From Atherix ibis (Eukaryota; Arthropoda; Insecta; Diptera; Athericidae), in assembly GCA_958298945.1 (NCBI GenBank), contig OY282605.1, positions 4,797,811 through 4,861,810 on the forward strand: a stretch of 64,000 nucleotides of DNA, written 5' to 3'. This document shows positions 34,511 to 46,382 of the stretch, piece by piece; the stretch's first letter is position 1; every line of letters starts with the position of its first letter. The notes beneath the pieces are model-generated. The model searched no databases, was not told where the DNA came from, and worked only from the letters and a program-made list of their open reading frames with translations. The translations under genes and the position numbers were made by a program.

Positions 34511-35712
34511 ACTTAAAACATTATCAATATATAGATAAAAAGTATATTTTCTTTAAGTTTATATTTTAATACACAATTTGGATAACGTAATTATTTGGAA
34601 ATTAGCATCTTGTTCTTGAATTAGGATAATAGCAAAAATAAATAAATTTCTTAAAGAGAAGAATTATTTAAAAAGTATACAATTTATTATGCTGCCAAAC
34701 AATGAAAATAACTTAAAATAAAAAAATGTACGTGCGTTCAAATTGAAGCTGATAAAAAGTGAATAAGTCAAATTGAAAATGATAAGAAAACATGTATTCA
34801 CTTTTAACAGTTCAACCAAATCGGTTAAGTTCAATTTCGAATCAAATGAATAAGATTTGTCAGTAGAAAATTTGACTCCTTTGCGGAAAGTTCTCCCATT
34901 CCGCTTCCTAACAATACTCCGTATAGAATTTCGTCAAAAAAAAAATGTTCACTGAATCGCTGAAGATAAAAATGTCACCAGAAGATCGAGGAAGAAAGGG
35001 AGAGACATCCTCGTTATTTAAGATAAAAGATTTTCAATATAAATATTTTACTTTTATCAAGTCCATGGAATCAAGTTTAAAAAATGTGTAAATTCAATAC
35101 CATCGGATATATTACATACCATCCGGCAAAAGAAAACCGTACACGAACACTACCATTAAGAATAGCACCCAAGGCAAAGTGTTAGAGCTAAAAAATATTT
35201 CTTCGCTCTGTTATCCAATCTTTGAAATATACGGCATATCATGTTTCTTACTTTCATCGTAAAATTCTATTAAAATTAAAAAATAATATCACAAAACAAT
35301 AATAAAGTAAGAAAAAAAAACAACAATATTCAAATTTCTCAAAAGATCAACTGACATTTTAAATCCCGGAATTTATCTGAATCTGTGAATGATATGCGTA
35401 TGTAGATAGATATCAGTGGCTATGAATAAATATAGAGTATGGAAATTTGAGATATTTGATGACAAATTAGAATTGGAGAAGTCCGGAGGAAATGCTGGAA
35501 TTTATTTCGATTTTAATGTAGTCAGCGAGGATTGTTTGCATAACTTTTCAAAATGCTTTGACTTTTGTCAAATCTTACTACAACATCTTAGTTCTTACTG
35601 CAACACCTTAACAGATACATATTATGACATCCTGTCACGTCATAAAAACTCAAATATGACACCTAAAATTTTCAAAAACATATTGATTCCCTCTTTAAAA
35701 ATAGTGCAGAAA
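34511..35712. other. Unassigned sequence with an orphan 106-codon frame
   Basis: AT-rich DNA. The frame 35416-35736 (MAMNKYRVWKFEIFDDKLEL and onward) has a mixed amino-acid composition but no recognised domain. Its last residues run into a Jockey LINE scrap, which argues against a real gene. Confidence 0.4.
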
Positions 35713-35830
35713 GTAGAGAGCAAAGATGAACGGTGAGAAAAGTGTTCATGTTACTTTTACTCTTCGCTGTACTTATTAACAGCAATATTGTTCCACAAAA
35801 GAATCAGGTACAGTGTCCCTCCCTGAAAAT
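35713..35830 (+). mobile_element. Jockey-type RT scrap
   Basis: Reads NGEKSVHVTFTLR followed by INSN-I-V-P-Q-like wording, the short segment between the YADD box and the K-Y-L-G-I block of Jockey RT. About 115 bp long with no ends. The same segment is recognisable in the larger copy at about 9780-9880. Confidence 0.5.
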
Positions 35831-36007
35831 ATACATAGTGGTTTAAAAAGGTACAACGAACGAGCTTTTCTCAATTAAGGAAGTTAAACTTTGAGTGAAG
35901 TAGAGAAGTACCAATGGAGAATTGTAGATCACAAAAAATTAAGATTTTTCAAATAATTACTAAAAGTTATTTTTTTTATAAACTTTGTCAAGATTTTTGA
36001 CTACATA

Positions 36008-36812
36008 CACGGTCTGTTCAAAAAGTATCGCGAATTTTGTGTTTTTTCAAAAATTATTTATTTATGCATGAATATCTATTTTGTCCCCATCAAATTAATC
36101 CCTACCAGATATATATTATATAATTGTGCCAACGTTTTTTCCAATCCTCGAAGCACTTCAAAAAATCATTTTTTGTGATCTTGTGCATCTCTCGGGAAGA
36201 AGAAAAAGTCACAAGGGGTCAGATCTGGGGAATACGGTGGCTGTGGCATTATTAGTGTATTGTTTTTGGCCAAAAATTCGCGCGCAAGCAACGATGCGTG
36301 AGCAGGGGCGTTATCAAAGTGCAAAAGCTAATTTTTGTTCTTCCACAAATCCGAGCGTTTCTGGCGGATTGCTTCACGCAACTTGGGCATAACTTGCAGG
36401 TAATATTCCTTATTGACCGTTCTACCCTGTGGCATGAACTCATAATGCACCACGCCCCTGCTTTCGAAGAAAACTGTTAGCAAAACCTTCACATTCGACG
36501 GAACTTGGCGCGCTATTTTTGATCTTGGCTCATGCGGCAGCTTCCATTGGGAAACGTTGCTTCGGTCCAAGGTAGCTTCACCATATACCACAGTCAATAT
36601 TGGGAATACGTCACCACAATTAATATCTGTTTTCCACACAAAATTTGATACAGATTCTTTGATCCATTTTTTGGAATGGGCAAAAATCGAAGACGAGCCA
36701 AAACACGTGGAAGTAAAGCAGCTGTCAAAAGTTAACTAAATATTCAAAATGGCCGAACTTGTACGTAACCCGCGAAAATTCAAAATTGGCGATACTTTTT
36801 GAACAGACCTCG
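36008..36812 (-). mobile_element. Mariner family G, internally deleted copy (G3)
   Basis: An 805-bp element in reverse orientation. Its 5' end (36812) is CGAGGTCTGTTCAAAAAGTA and its 3' end (36008) is slightly diverged. TA dinucleotides flank it at 36006-36007 and 36813-36814. It carries exactly the in-frame junction LDRSNV-SQWKLP seen in G2 plus a second, private deletion near the C-terminus. Complete ends and a TA duplication show it moved as a short element. Confidence 0.92.
36328..36702 (-). pseudogene. Mariner G transposase, internal deletion (G3)
   Basis: The readable minus-strand frame (36639-36328) gives DINCGDVFPILTVVYGEATL, the deletion junction LDRSNVSQWKLPHEP, and the middle of the DDE domain to DLWKNKN. 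The shared AGATATTAAT change puts the first codons in another frame. DNAPAHASLLAR follows out of frame. The third Asp region is reduced to scraps and about 28 residues before the C-terminus are deleted. The first catalytic Asp is absent through the internal deletion. Confidence 0.85.
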
Positions 36813-37039
36813 TATTTTTATTTAAAATTTAACTTATAAAATAATTGAAATTTGATTTCTAAATCAATTATAATATTTAAAGATCATACAATTTATCTAA
36901 ACTATTTCAAGATTGTACAATTCTTCTAAGATATTTTTAATAATTCAAAATAACTTTTTTAAAAGACACCTTTTAAGAAATTTTAAAGACACCTTTTAAG
37001 AAATTTTAAATTAAATATTCTTTAAGGGGTGTATTTTAG

Positions 37040-37480
37040 TTATAGCCAAATGGAATCAGAGGGAGCGATCTGGCAACAATGCGAACTTCCCCTCTACATA
37101 TCTGTGACGTTCCTTTCTTCTAGACTTTTTCAACCTCGTCCGGTTATAGAGCAACCCTATAGACCGTAATAAGTGAAGTTTTGCTTTAGTAGCACGTTTG
37201 GAATCAAATTTTGTGTTAAGCTTCAAGAATCTGGGTGTTAGACTTACAGAAATTTGCAATGAACCTATGGGGGCCATTTCTTTTCAAGAGCACTAGTTTT
37301 TCGAAAGAAAGGGCTTTAAAATCAAAAACTGACGAATATGAAGGAAGATAAATCCCTTTGAAAGGCTCAGAAAAAGGATTTTTTGGGGCAGATGCTCCAG
37401 TATATGAACGCATTCAGTTGCACGATTATCTCAATCAATAAGTTTTTGCAAACAAAGAGATCCCTGTGGTTCCACAGCCA
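37040..37480. repeat. Dispersed repeat, copy 1
   Basis: Shares ordered segments with 58130-58550, such as TCCCCTCTACATA, TTTCTTCTAGAC, CTATAGA, CTTTGAAAGGCTCAGAAAAA and AAGTTTTTGCAAACA-like wording. Probably a non-autonomous or truncated member of an unidentified element. No transposase frame is seen. Confidence 0.5.
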
Positions 37481-39598
37481 TCATTTTTGTTAAAAATGTA
37501 TACCTGTGCTTAAAGAGTGTAGTCGAAAAGCTAAATGCGATTCCAGTTTAAGCTCTCCAAAACCTTTTTATTACTTTTTTTTGGCAGATCCCCTACATTT
37601 CAGTACAAATGTTATTAAAATTGACTTAAAAAAATTTAGTTGTAGTTAGTGCCTATTTCTTAAGCTAGAAGATCTCCTAGAAATTATATGGGGATCTGTG
37701 GCATTTGCTTAAATTTATTCTCTATCAATTTAGAAAGTTGAATTAATACAATAACTTTCTTGGGTCGAGATTGTGGAGTTGAATGAAGAAGCTCAGAGAT
37801 GAAAAAGTGCAGACTTAATTGAATAAATTGATAATATTTCGTTGGCGTTCTTTTGTATTTAAAAGTTACCTTAAGTTTTTGTAATATTTAAAAATTACTC
37901 ATTAATAAAAACTGTCCTTTTTTTTTAAAGAATTTTTGTCATTTTTAAGAAGATAGAAATTTTTTTATTAATATTGTAACTTGTATAAACTTTTTTAAAT
38001 TTTGGACTTGCAGCAAAACTAATGATTAATTTGTTTTTTTTCTTTTTCTAAATAGTAATAGTATTGAATAAGACTATTAAATAGTTATATTATAAATAGT
38101 TTTATAATTAGATACTTTATAAAAAAAAATGCTGATCAAAATCATATTGTACCAAGTACTTAGAAACTTTATTGAATTTTGGTTCAGCCATGCTGGTCTA
38201 TGCAAACTGTTCGTTGAATTGTATTTAATTATTAATTTACAGTTGATTTTAATTACAAGAAAGCCAACTTTGATCTATAATGATCTAAAATGCATGGTTT
38301 GGCAAAGTCTTCTGCTGCATAGTTAGTTGAATATCCTAAAGTCAACTGGACAAAACGACAACATAAAATATCTTCGAGGTTAAGAAGAATCTCTACACGA
38401 CTGAGCAAAGATATGGCTTGGCATGATATACCAGCATTTACTTATGTATTCAGACATATTAACAAAGTGTATACAAGTACAGAGATTTACTCAGGTTTAA
38501 TGTACTCTAATTATTTATGAAGATGAAAATATGTGGTATATTCTCTAGTGACTCTGAAAACTCTAACAGCTGTATAAAATTTTGTATAAAGATTGTTTCT
38601 TGCATTAACTAACAACTAAGAGTATATTCGTGCCATCTATACAGTACAGAGACAAATCACCAGAAGATTACAGAAGATTTTCGTTATTAAGCTGGTGTTT
38701 TCGTTGTTTTACACACACGAGACATACTCAAATGTTACCAGCCACCAGTATCAGGAGTAAGGAGTATGTACACAGAAATGCATAGGTGAAGGGGAAAGGT
38801 TGTGGGTGAATATTATCCGAATGAAAATAATGTTCATGTTAGTCAGCTAACATATTTTAATGCATTGTGAAAAGTTTAACCAAGTCCAGATTGTTTTACA
38901 AATTATACAAAAACCTACACCACCATCGGGTGTTAGAACCAAATGGAACCTATTCATTTGATGGTAATGAGAAGAATGAGAAGAATGTGTTGGCAGTTTA
39001 TAATCCATTTAAAGATCATCCAAGGGCTGAGAAACTCGAAATATGGATGCCCAAATAATATTCCAAGTTCTTGTTCTTCTTACTACTTACTACGGAAGAA
39101 TATACCAAAAAGTTTCGTTGAACCAACCCCAAATTTGAACGCATACCAAATCGTAACTTTTCTGCATTGTTTATCGATGAAAATTTTCATTTTCTTGCAT
39201 ATTCATGGATTTTTATTTGAATAATAATTTATTATTAGCTAAAGGGTAAATGGTGAAATTTGTTTACAAACAAAAATTATCTTAAACTAACAATATTCCA
39301 ATATTCTTCGGAAAACAACTAACAGCTAACATTTGGTCGAATTTAAAGGCAGAAATTTGTTTCTTTTAAATCCTCGATTCTGTAAACTATGTTAGTTATG
39401 GCTTTTAAGCATTAAGTATGAACAGTTTTTTTTATTTTCTTTTATAAATTTCTTAGTATTATCAAATTTAATAGTAGAAAAAAATAATTTATAAATAAAG
39501 TATTTGTGTTTTGAAAAGTAAAGTTAAATAAAAAAAAAACATTTCATATTCAAATTATGTTTTAATTTTTAATTTATAAGATTAATTTGCTGGACTTA
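37481..39598. other. AT-rich sequence, nothing recognised
   Basis: Long low-complexity stretches. Short frames at 38129-38326 and 38867-39224 match nothing I know. Confidence 0.5.
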
Positions 39599-40420
39599 CT
39601 AAAAGGATTTACTTTTGTGGATAATTTGGTAGAAGTTTGTTCTTCTGCAAAAATATTTTTTTTTACGTAACTCCTCTCCTAAAAGAAAAAGTTCAATGGA
39701 GTTAAATACCGCACAAGTTTTCATCGACTTGTGACACGGTGCATTGTCTTGGTGAAACAACACTTTTTTCTTCTTCAAATGAGGCCGTTTCTTAGCGATT
39801 TCTTTCTTCAAACGATCCAATAATGCTATATAATAGTCGCTGTTGATCGTCTGTCCCTTCTGGAGATAGTCAATGAATATTATACCATGCGCATTCCAAA
39901 ATACAGACGCCATCACCTTGCCAGCCGACTGTTGCGTCTTTCCGCGCTTTGGATTCGGTTCGTCGCTCGCTCTCCACTCTGCCGACTGCCGATTGGACTC
40001 TGGAGTGTAGTGACGGAGCCATGTTTCATCCATTGTCACATATCGACGCAAAAATTCGGGTTTATTAAGCTTTAACAGCTCCAAACACTGCTCAGAATCA
40101 TCAACACGTTGTTGTTTTTGGTCCACAGTGACCTCATGCGGCACCCACTTTGCACACAGCTTTCGCATGCCCAAATATTCATGCACGATATGTCCAAAAC
40201 ACTCTTTCGATATCTTCAGAGTCTCAGCTATCTCGCTCAACTTCACTTTACGGTCATTTAAAATTATTTTGTGGATTTTTTTGATATTTTCTGCCGTAAC
40301 CACTTTTTTTGGGCGTGGTGGTTGAAATAGCTGGAGCAGAGTCCGGATAACGTTTGTCAAACCATGCTTTGGTTTCCACTGTATTTTTTTTCATCAAAAA
40401 GCAATGCTTTATCAATACAC
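39599..40420 (-). pseudogene. Irritans-type (Himar-like) mariner transposase, 3' part lost
   Basis: The minus-strand frame from 40360 opens at the second DNA-binding region (TAENIKKIHKIILNDRKVKL, then SEIAETLKISKECFGHIVHEYL). It passes LCAKWVPHEVT and the first catalytic Asp (VTMDETWLRHYTPES), SAGKVMASVFWNAHGIIFID, and the second Asp (FHQDNAPCHKS) at about 39740. After KSMKT the family resemblance ends, so the third Asp and C-terminus are missing. Upstream, out of frame, KHCFLMKKNTVE and FDKRYPDSAP (about 40350-40420) give the first HTH. The wording is closest to the irritans subfamily (Himar1). The leader and 5' end are cut off at the MITE arm at 40421. Confidence 0.88.
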
Positions 40421-40471
40421 GATAACCCAAAAAATATGAAAAATTTTGGCTTTCTTCGCGAGAAAATATTA
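40421..40471 (+). repeat. Extra partial MITE arm
   Basis: A 51-bp near-copy of the left arm of the adjacent MITE (GATAACCCAAAAAATATG, then TTTTGGCTTTCTTCGCGAG), in direct orientation and directly next to the irritans mariner remnant. Confidence 0.85.
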
Positions 40472-40729
40472 AGATAACCCGAAAAATATGAAAAATTTTG
40501 GCTTTCTCGCGAGAAAATTTTCCAGGACGCAGAATTTCACGATTTGGTTATGTAACAGCTGATGCTTTGTGATAATTAAGTAGATTTTTGCAAGAGGCGC
40601 CATCTAGACGTCAACCTTATAAACTTTTCAGCCGAACTGTTACATAACCAAAAATTCTGCGTCCTGGAAAATCTTCTCGCGAGAATGCCAAAATTTTTCA
40701 TATTTTTTGGGTTATCTTAATATTTTGTT
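40463..40729. mobile_element. MITE-like element with about 98-bp inverted arms
   Basis: The left arm 40463-40560 and right arm about 40631-40729 are inverted copies. Both include AAATATTAAGATAACCC at the outer edge, CTCGCGAGAA, CCAGGACGCAGAATTT and GGTTATGTAACAG towards the centre. The middle 70 bp has no coding capacity. This is the structure of a miniature inverted-repeat or foldback transposon. The superfamily is unknown. A target duplication is not clear because the arms merge with the repeated sequence at 40421-40471. Confidence 0.8.
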
Positions 40730-40739
40730 GAGACCACAT

Positions 40740-41329
40740 ACTGATCAGATTAATATATTTTAGTTCAGACTCATCGCTGAACAAAATTTCGCACTAAACG
40801 TGGCTAAAGTAGAATCACCACTTTTGTAGAAAGCTTTGACATTTCAAAGTAATGCTCGGTAAATAAATAATCCATAATATTAAATGGCATATTTTTATTT
40901 GAACTAAATATATTCCAAATAATACATATCTTTAATAATTAAACAAGGATTAACAAAATAATTGATATATACAAATGATTATAATTTTTTATATGGTTCA
41001 CTTATTATTTATTAATATATGAATTTAATTTGATTTTAAAATTAATTCCCTACGCTTACGAGTAGTTAATATTGTAGTTGGTATAATTTTTTGCTAAACA
41101 AATTCATTTCAGATTAATTTATTATTTCAAAATGAATCGATTCAATCCTTAACCATATTTTTTTTCATATAGTATAAAATGTTGAATATGTAAATTTGCT
41201 GATAAATCGAATTTAAACAAATTTCTGTCCAAAAAATAATATTGATATAAATTAAGTGAATTACAGATTATTTGATAGAATTTTCTTCAATTTTTATTTA
41301 CATTTATAATCTCAATAGTAAATAATAGA
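40740..41329. other. AT-rich spacer, nothing recognised
   Basis: No element or gene recognised between the MITE and mariner M3. Confidence 0.5.
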
Positions 41330-42473
41330 CTAGCGGTATAAGCTTAAATCCGTTGTTTGGTCATAGATGGCGCGAGTGAGCTTATTAAGCTTCTATGGGC
41401 ACGCCATACTTTTTTTTTTATGAGTTTGACATCTGTCAACATTAATCAGTGCATATTGTCATCAATTTCGTTGTAGTTTTGTGTCAGAAAAAGAGCATAT
41501 GCGGGAAGCTCTGCTTTTGTGCTTCAATTTAAAGAAATCGGCTGCCGAATCGCATCGAATGCTTATGGAGGCCTATGGTGACAGTTATTTATCGGAAACA
41601 ACGTGCCGAGATTGGTTTCGTCGGTTTAAATACGGAAATTTTGACTTGTGGGACCAGAAGCGTACAAATCGGTTGAGGACCATCAATTGCAGGCTCTTTT
41701 GGACGAAGACGATACCCAATCGCAAAAATGCTCGCGGAGCAATTAGGTGTTACTCAACCAGCCATTTGCATGCGTCTGCATACCATGAGGAAGATTGAAA
41801 AGATCAGAAAATGGGTGCGGCATGAATTGAACGATAGGCAGATGGAGCGACGCCAACACACATGCAAAATCTTGCTCGCCAGACAAAAAAAAAGTCGTTC
41901 CTGCATCGGATTGTAACAAGCGACGTAAAGTGGATATATTTCTAGATTCCTAAATGCAAGGATTGCGTTCGTGGGATGATCCCGGCCAACGTGGGTTGAT
42001 CCCGGCCAACCATCAACATCTTCCCCAAGACCAAGTCGCTTCGGACGGAAGACGATGCTGCGCGTTTGGTGGAATCAGTAGTGTATCGTCTACTATGAGA
42101 TGTTGAAACCTGGTGAAGCTGTCAAACTACTTGGAGACTCTGTTGAAACCTGGTGAATGGTTCGAAACTACTTGGAGACACTCAACTGGGAGGTGCTGAC
42201 CCCTTCCAACTACCACCTGTTTTCGTCGATGGGCCACGTGCTCGCTGAGCAGCACTTCGATTCTTACGAGGACGTCTGAAAATGGCTTGATAATTGGTTT
42301 GCCTCGAAAGAGAAGGAATTTTTTTGGCATGGTATCCACAAATTGCCCCAGAGATGGGAAAAATGTATAGCTAGCGAGGGCAAGTACTTTGAATAAATTT
42401 GTTTTTGCTTTCTATTAAAAAAACATGTATTTTTTTTTACAAAAAAACAGCGGATTTAAGCTTATACACCTGG
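41330..42473 (+). mobile_element. Mos1-like mariner (family M, copy M3)
   Basis: The right end GCTTATACACCTGG is followed by TA (42474-42475). The left end is diverged (CTAGCGGTATAAGC), so its exact start is uncertain by a few bases. The leader GTTTGGTCATAGATGGCG and trailer match other M copies. The 3' coding half is rearranged. Confidence 0.88.
41480..42396 (+). pseudogene. Mos1-like transposase, M3 (rearranged, start lost)
   Basis: The normal ATG has been removed by a short leader deletion; coding resumes as VSEKEHMREALLLCFN. The first HTH is open to about 41665, where 20 or so bases missing before the NCRLFW frame shift it. The second HTH is legible in another frame from 41728 (LAEQLGVTQPAICMRL). 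The first catalytic Asp is in a T-S-D-V-K-W variant near 41920. Near 41965-42000 GATCCCGGCCAACGTGGG is duplicated. At 42108-42190 the sequence jumps twice between GAAACCTGGTGAA and AACTACTTGGAGAC. The block with the second catalytic Asp is missing. It ends at the normal stop. Confidence 0.85.
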
Positions 42474-42475
42474 TA

Positions 42476-45308
42476 AACAAAAACTACATGATTTTGAGTT
42501 AACTTGTAACTTGACTACTCGTATAAAAATGGAAAACTATTTAAAATATTTACTATCTAAAAACGATAGAACAAAATATAAAATATGTATTTTTGAAAGT
42601 AAAAAATCAAATTGCATAGAAATCTATTTTGAATCATATTAGAATATTTTTCTGTTCACCAAATACAATGAAAAATTATGTAAAAAATTGGTAAATCCAT
42701 CAAAACTACCCAAATTCGATTTTTTAGTTTAAATAAATTATTTTTCTGAAAATAAAATGTATTCAGTTTTTAACAAAAACTTTAGATACTAAATAATAAA
42801 AGTAAATAAAATAAAATTTCTAAAAATAATTGAATATAAAAAATGGTTGAGCAAATAAGATGATAAAGGATCGAATTGAATTTTTTAAAATATTTTTAAA
42901 TTGGAAAAGTTTTATACAATTTCTTGACTGCGGCTATTTGTTATTTTCCAGGTGCTAGTTAACAGTAACCAGTTGATAGTTGATAGTTGGTAGTTGCCAG
43001 TTTCTAGCTTTCAGCTTCACGTCCAATATAATGAATACAAACGAGTTTAAGGATACTAGCTGCTCGTACTACGAAGTATAACTTGAATAGTTATAGACTA
43101 GGTGTAAGCACATGCATACAAAGGTATAGGTTTAACAGAGGTAATAAGCATAAATTGGAGTCTTGTAAACTATAGTAATGGTGGGTAACGCTTGATGCGC
43201 TTCATAAATAAGAGTTCGTATCGCCTAAGAATTGGATTTCCTATACTAGAGATATTCGAAGCCACCCTAAACGGCACTTTATTCTTTTTAATAGCCAAAC
43301 TTTCTACTTGTTTGATAATGATTTTTTTTTTGCCAGTATTGTCTCGATGCAGTTTCTTAAGTTTGGTCGTAGTCAGCAGTTTAGTTCCTTGGTGGAAATA
43401 AATTTCAATAAGTATAAACACTTTTTAGAATTTAATGCGGCTGGGAGGAAGCTGTTTTGCCTATTCGCCAAGTAAGTATGCATATGAGCATAGTTAATAT
43501 AAATGCTAAAGGATAAGCATATGAATTTTCATTACCCATATCTAAAAATGGGTTTGGGTATAAGTATGCAGCTAAGAATGCAGAATTGTGTAAGGAAAGT
43601 TTTTGACTGTTTAAGGAAATGCACATGACGTACATAAGTGTGTATATGAAAAATAATGAGGAAAGTACATGGGTGAATAGCTGTGTAGAGATTATAGTAT
43701 AAATTTCTTATATGATAGGCTAAGAATACCATCTAAGGGAAATCTATGTGAGGAGCTTTTATAGCTGAACGATGATAGTGGGTGTAGGGAGTGGGCTATT
43801 CTCGGGTAAGTTTCGCTTATGCTTTTGGAACTGGTCTATTTGGGATGAGATTGAGTTGAATTCGTCGAGGAGAAGCTCTGTTTACAACTCAAATAAGAGC
43901 CTCTGGCTCCATAGGAAATTGGTTTATTATGTACTTTTCCAAAATAGCTTAAAGCGGCAAAACGGCGTATACGTATATGAATTTGTTATCGTTGTAATAC
44001 TAAAACACGGTTGGCTTGTGATGGAATTCGCAATGCACTAAAATCGGCATCAACTTGCATTGAGTATGAGTGTAACATGGCAAAGCAGACGTAAGTTTAA
44101 TTTAGATAAAATGTGAAAGTTTCTTATCTATTATCCAATGAGGATGTTGAAACTTATCAGTCTATCCCGCGGCTGTTTAGCATAAATTTGAACAAGTCCA
44201 GTACAGTTTAGTTCCGAATGGATCGCATCAGTTTGGTTCCATTTAGTATGAATCGTTTGCATGCCTTTCAATGCATTTAGTCCTCAACTACCAATACTAC
44301 ATACCAATTTGATAACCTAAAAGAATTGGAAATTTTTAAAATTATTTTCCCTATAGTACAGAGAAATGTGTGACTATGTTGAAAAATTTCATTCTAAACT
44401 CATAGTTAGCATGGGCACTGCCTACACATTCCCATTCTTTTAAGGATAGTAAAAGCACAATTGTGCACAATCGAATCCTATACTCTGTTAACTTAGTGTT
44501 CTGATGGTACACAATTTTCCCGATAAATAATTAAATTTTATATTGGTTGCAGGGTACTGTTATCAAGAATACAATAAGGAGTGTTTCCTATCCGTGGAGA
44601 CTTCAAAATCTTCTTAACAATGTTATAATGTGCAGATTTTTCGACTTTTTTTCTTTCCATTCACTATACACTCGGACAAGTGCATTTTCCTTCCATCATC
44701 AAACTTGTGTATATTAACTTTCTTAAATTTTTTCCATCACAATTGTTGAGAATTTTTATTTCAAGAAGTTTTAGGATATTTTTCATCTATAGCACCCACA
44801 GCCATATTCATAGATTCATTATATAAGTTTATGCATTATTCTGTCTTAACTATTGCAATATTATTCTAAGAAATGAATAGTTTTCGATTAAAATTAAAAG
44901 AAATTGCCATAGTTGAACTTTTAAATAGTTTTTATTATTTTTCTTCCTCTTTCTTAGTGAATAATTATGTTAATTTTGTTATTGTTTTTTTTTTATATAC
45001 GACTTTATTGAATATATTATGCAAACTTTAAGAAAAGAAAATATTTTTTTATAATTTTTCTATAGTTTTTGTAAAAAAATATTTTTGTTAAGAAAATTTT
45101 TCAATTTATGCATTTGAGAATTTTTAAATTTTAGATATTTTTCTTAAATTTATTTTAGTGAATTTACGAGCAAAATCTGTGTAGTCTTTCTATTTACGTA
45201 CAATCCAATCGCTGTAGTGAAAAATACTTTACAAAATGCTGCCTTGTATGTCCTTCAGAGAATCCTTCCTCCACATATTACTTAATACCAAAATAAATCT
45301 CTCTCGCT
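42476..45308. other. Unassigned sequence
   Basis: AT-rich. Near 42960-43010 are imperfect repeats of AGTTGATAGTTG/CAGTTTCTAG type. The 43440-44290 stretch is of more balanced composition, with an 89-codon frame at 43772-44041 that I cannot assign. Confidence 0.45.
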
Positions 45309-45309
45309 T

Positions 45310-46111
45310 GTTACGAATATTCGATTTTCGATTTTTTTTGTGGCGTTATGTTGGTACTCATGTCTCTCACTTATGCCGACAAGTTCGGCCATTTTAAATG
45401 GTCAGTTAATTTTTGACATTTTAAATGGTCACTGCTCTGGCTCGTCTTCGATTTTTGCCCATTTTTGACCAAAAACAGCATCGCGCTAACATTGCTAAGA
45501 AGCTGTTGGAGACTGTCCGCAATGACCTAAATTTACTCCAGAGTGTCATAACTGATGATGAATCATGGGTTTGTAGTTATGCCGTGGAAATCAAAGCTTA
45601 ATTATCCTAATGGAAGCTGCCGCACGAGCCAAGACCGAAAAAAGCGCGCCAAGCTCGGTCGAATGTGAAGGTTTTGCTTACAGTTTTATTCGATTGCAGG
45701 GTCGTGGTGCATCATGAGTTCTTCCAATAGGGTAGGACGGGCAATAAGGAATATTACCTGGAAGTTATTCGCAAGTTGCGCGAAGCAATCCGCCAGAAAC
45801 ATCCGGATTTGTGGAAGAACAAAAATTGGCTTTTGCACCATGATAACGCCCCTGCTCAACATACTTATATTGCCGCAGCCACCGTATTCCCCAGATTTGG
45901 CCCCATGTAACTTTTTGTTGTTACCGAAACAGATTCTTTGGTTCATTTTTTGGAATGAGCAAAAATCAAAGACGATCCAAAACACGTTCAAGAAAAGCAG
46001 CTGTCAAAAATTAACTGAACATTCAAAATGGCCGAACTTGTCGGCATAAGTGAGAGACATGAGTACCAACATAACGCCACAAAAAATCGAAAATCGATTG
46101 AACAGACCTCG
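45310..46111 (+). mobile_element. Mariner family G, foldback copy (G4)
   Basis: The left part (45310-45466) is the family G leader. The middle is the coding part from FEQKQHR to the third-Asp region, with stops. The right part (45930-46099) is again the leader and first codons, but inverted. The element therefore ends at both sides in 5' sequence, giving inverted repeats of about 150-170 bp. The right edge is GAACAGACCTCG followed by TA (46112-46113). The left terminal 40 or so bases are missing. The coding segment retains DDESWV (first Asp) and HHDNAPA (second). The genuine 3' end is absent. Confidence 0.88.
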
Positions 46112-46229
46112 TACTTGACCGCATCTTCTATATACAATGTTTATACAGGCGATTTATTAATCTGTCCTAATACCTTCTTTAGATGATATAGAAAAAAAAT
46201 AGTTTAATGCTTTTTAAATTTTCTAAACC

Positions 46230-46360
46230 CAACTGTTAATCCTTCAGAACCTATATACTAAGTGCATAATAAAAATGAATGGTACAAATGTGTCCAATCA
46301 ACTTTTACTCTCTGCCATGAACTTAATACTCACAAATATATTAATAGCAGTGCAATTAGG
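46230..46360 (+). mobile_element. Jockey-type RT scrap
   Basis: Reads N-E-W-Y-K-C-V-Q-STFTLCHELNTH, comparable to the V-N-E-Q-K-S-V-H-V-T-F-T-L segment of Jockey RT. It also resembles 52140-52200 at DNA level (CAACTTTTACTCTCTNCC). Short and without ends. Confidence 0.4.
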
Positions 46361-46382
46361 AAGATACTGAAGTTCGATGCCT

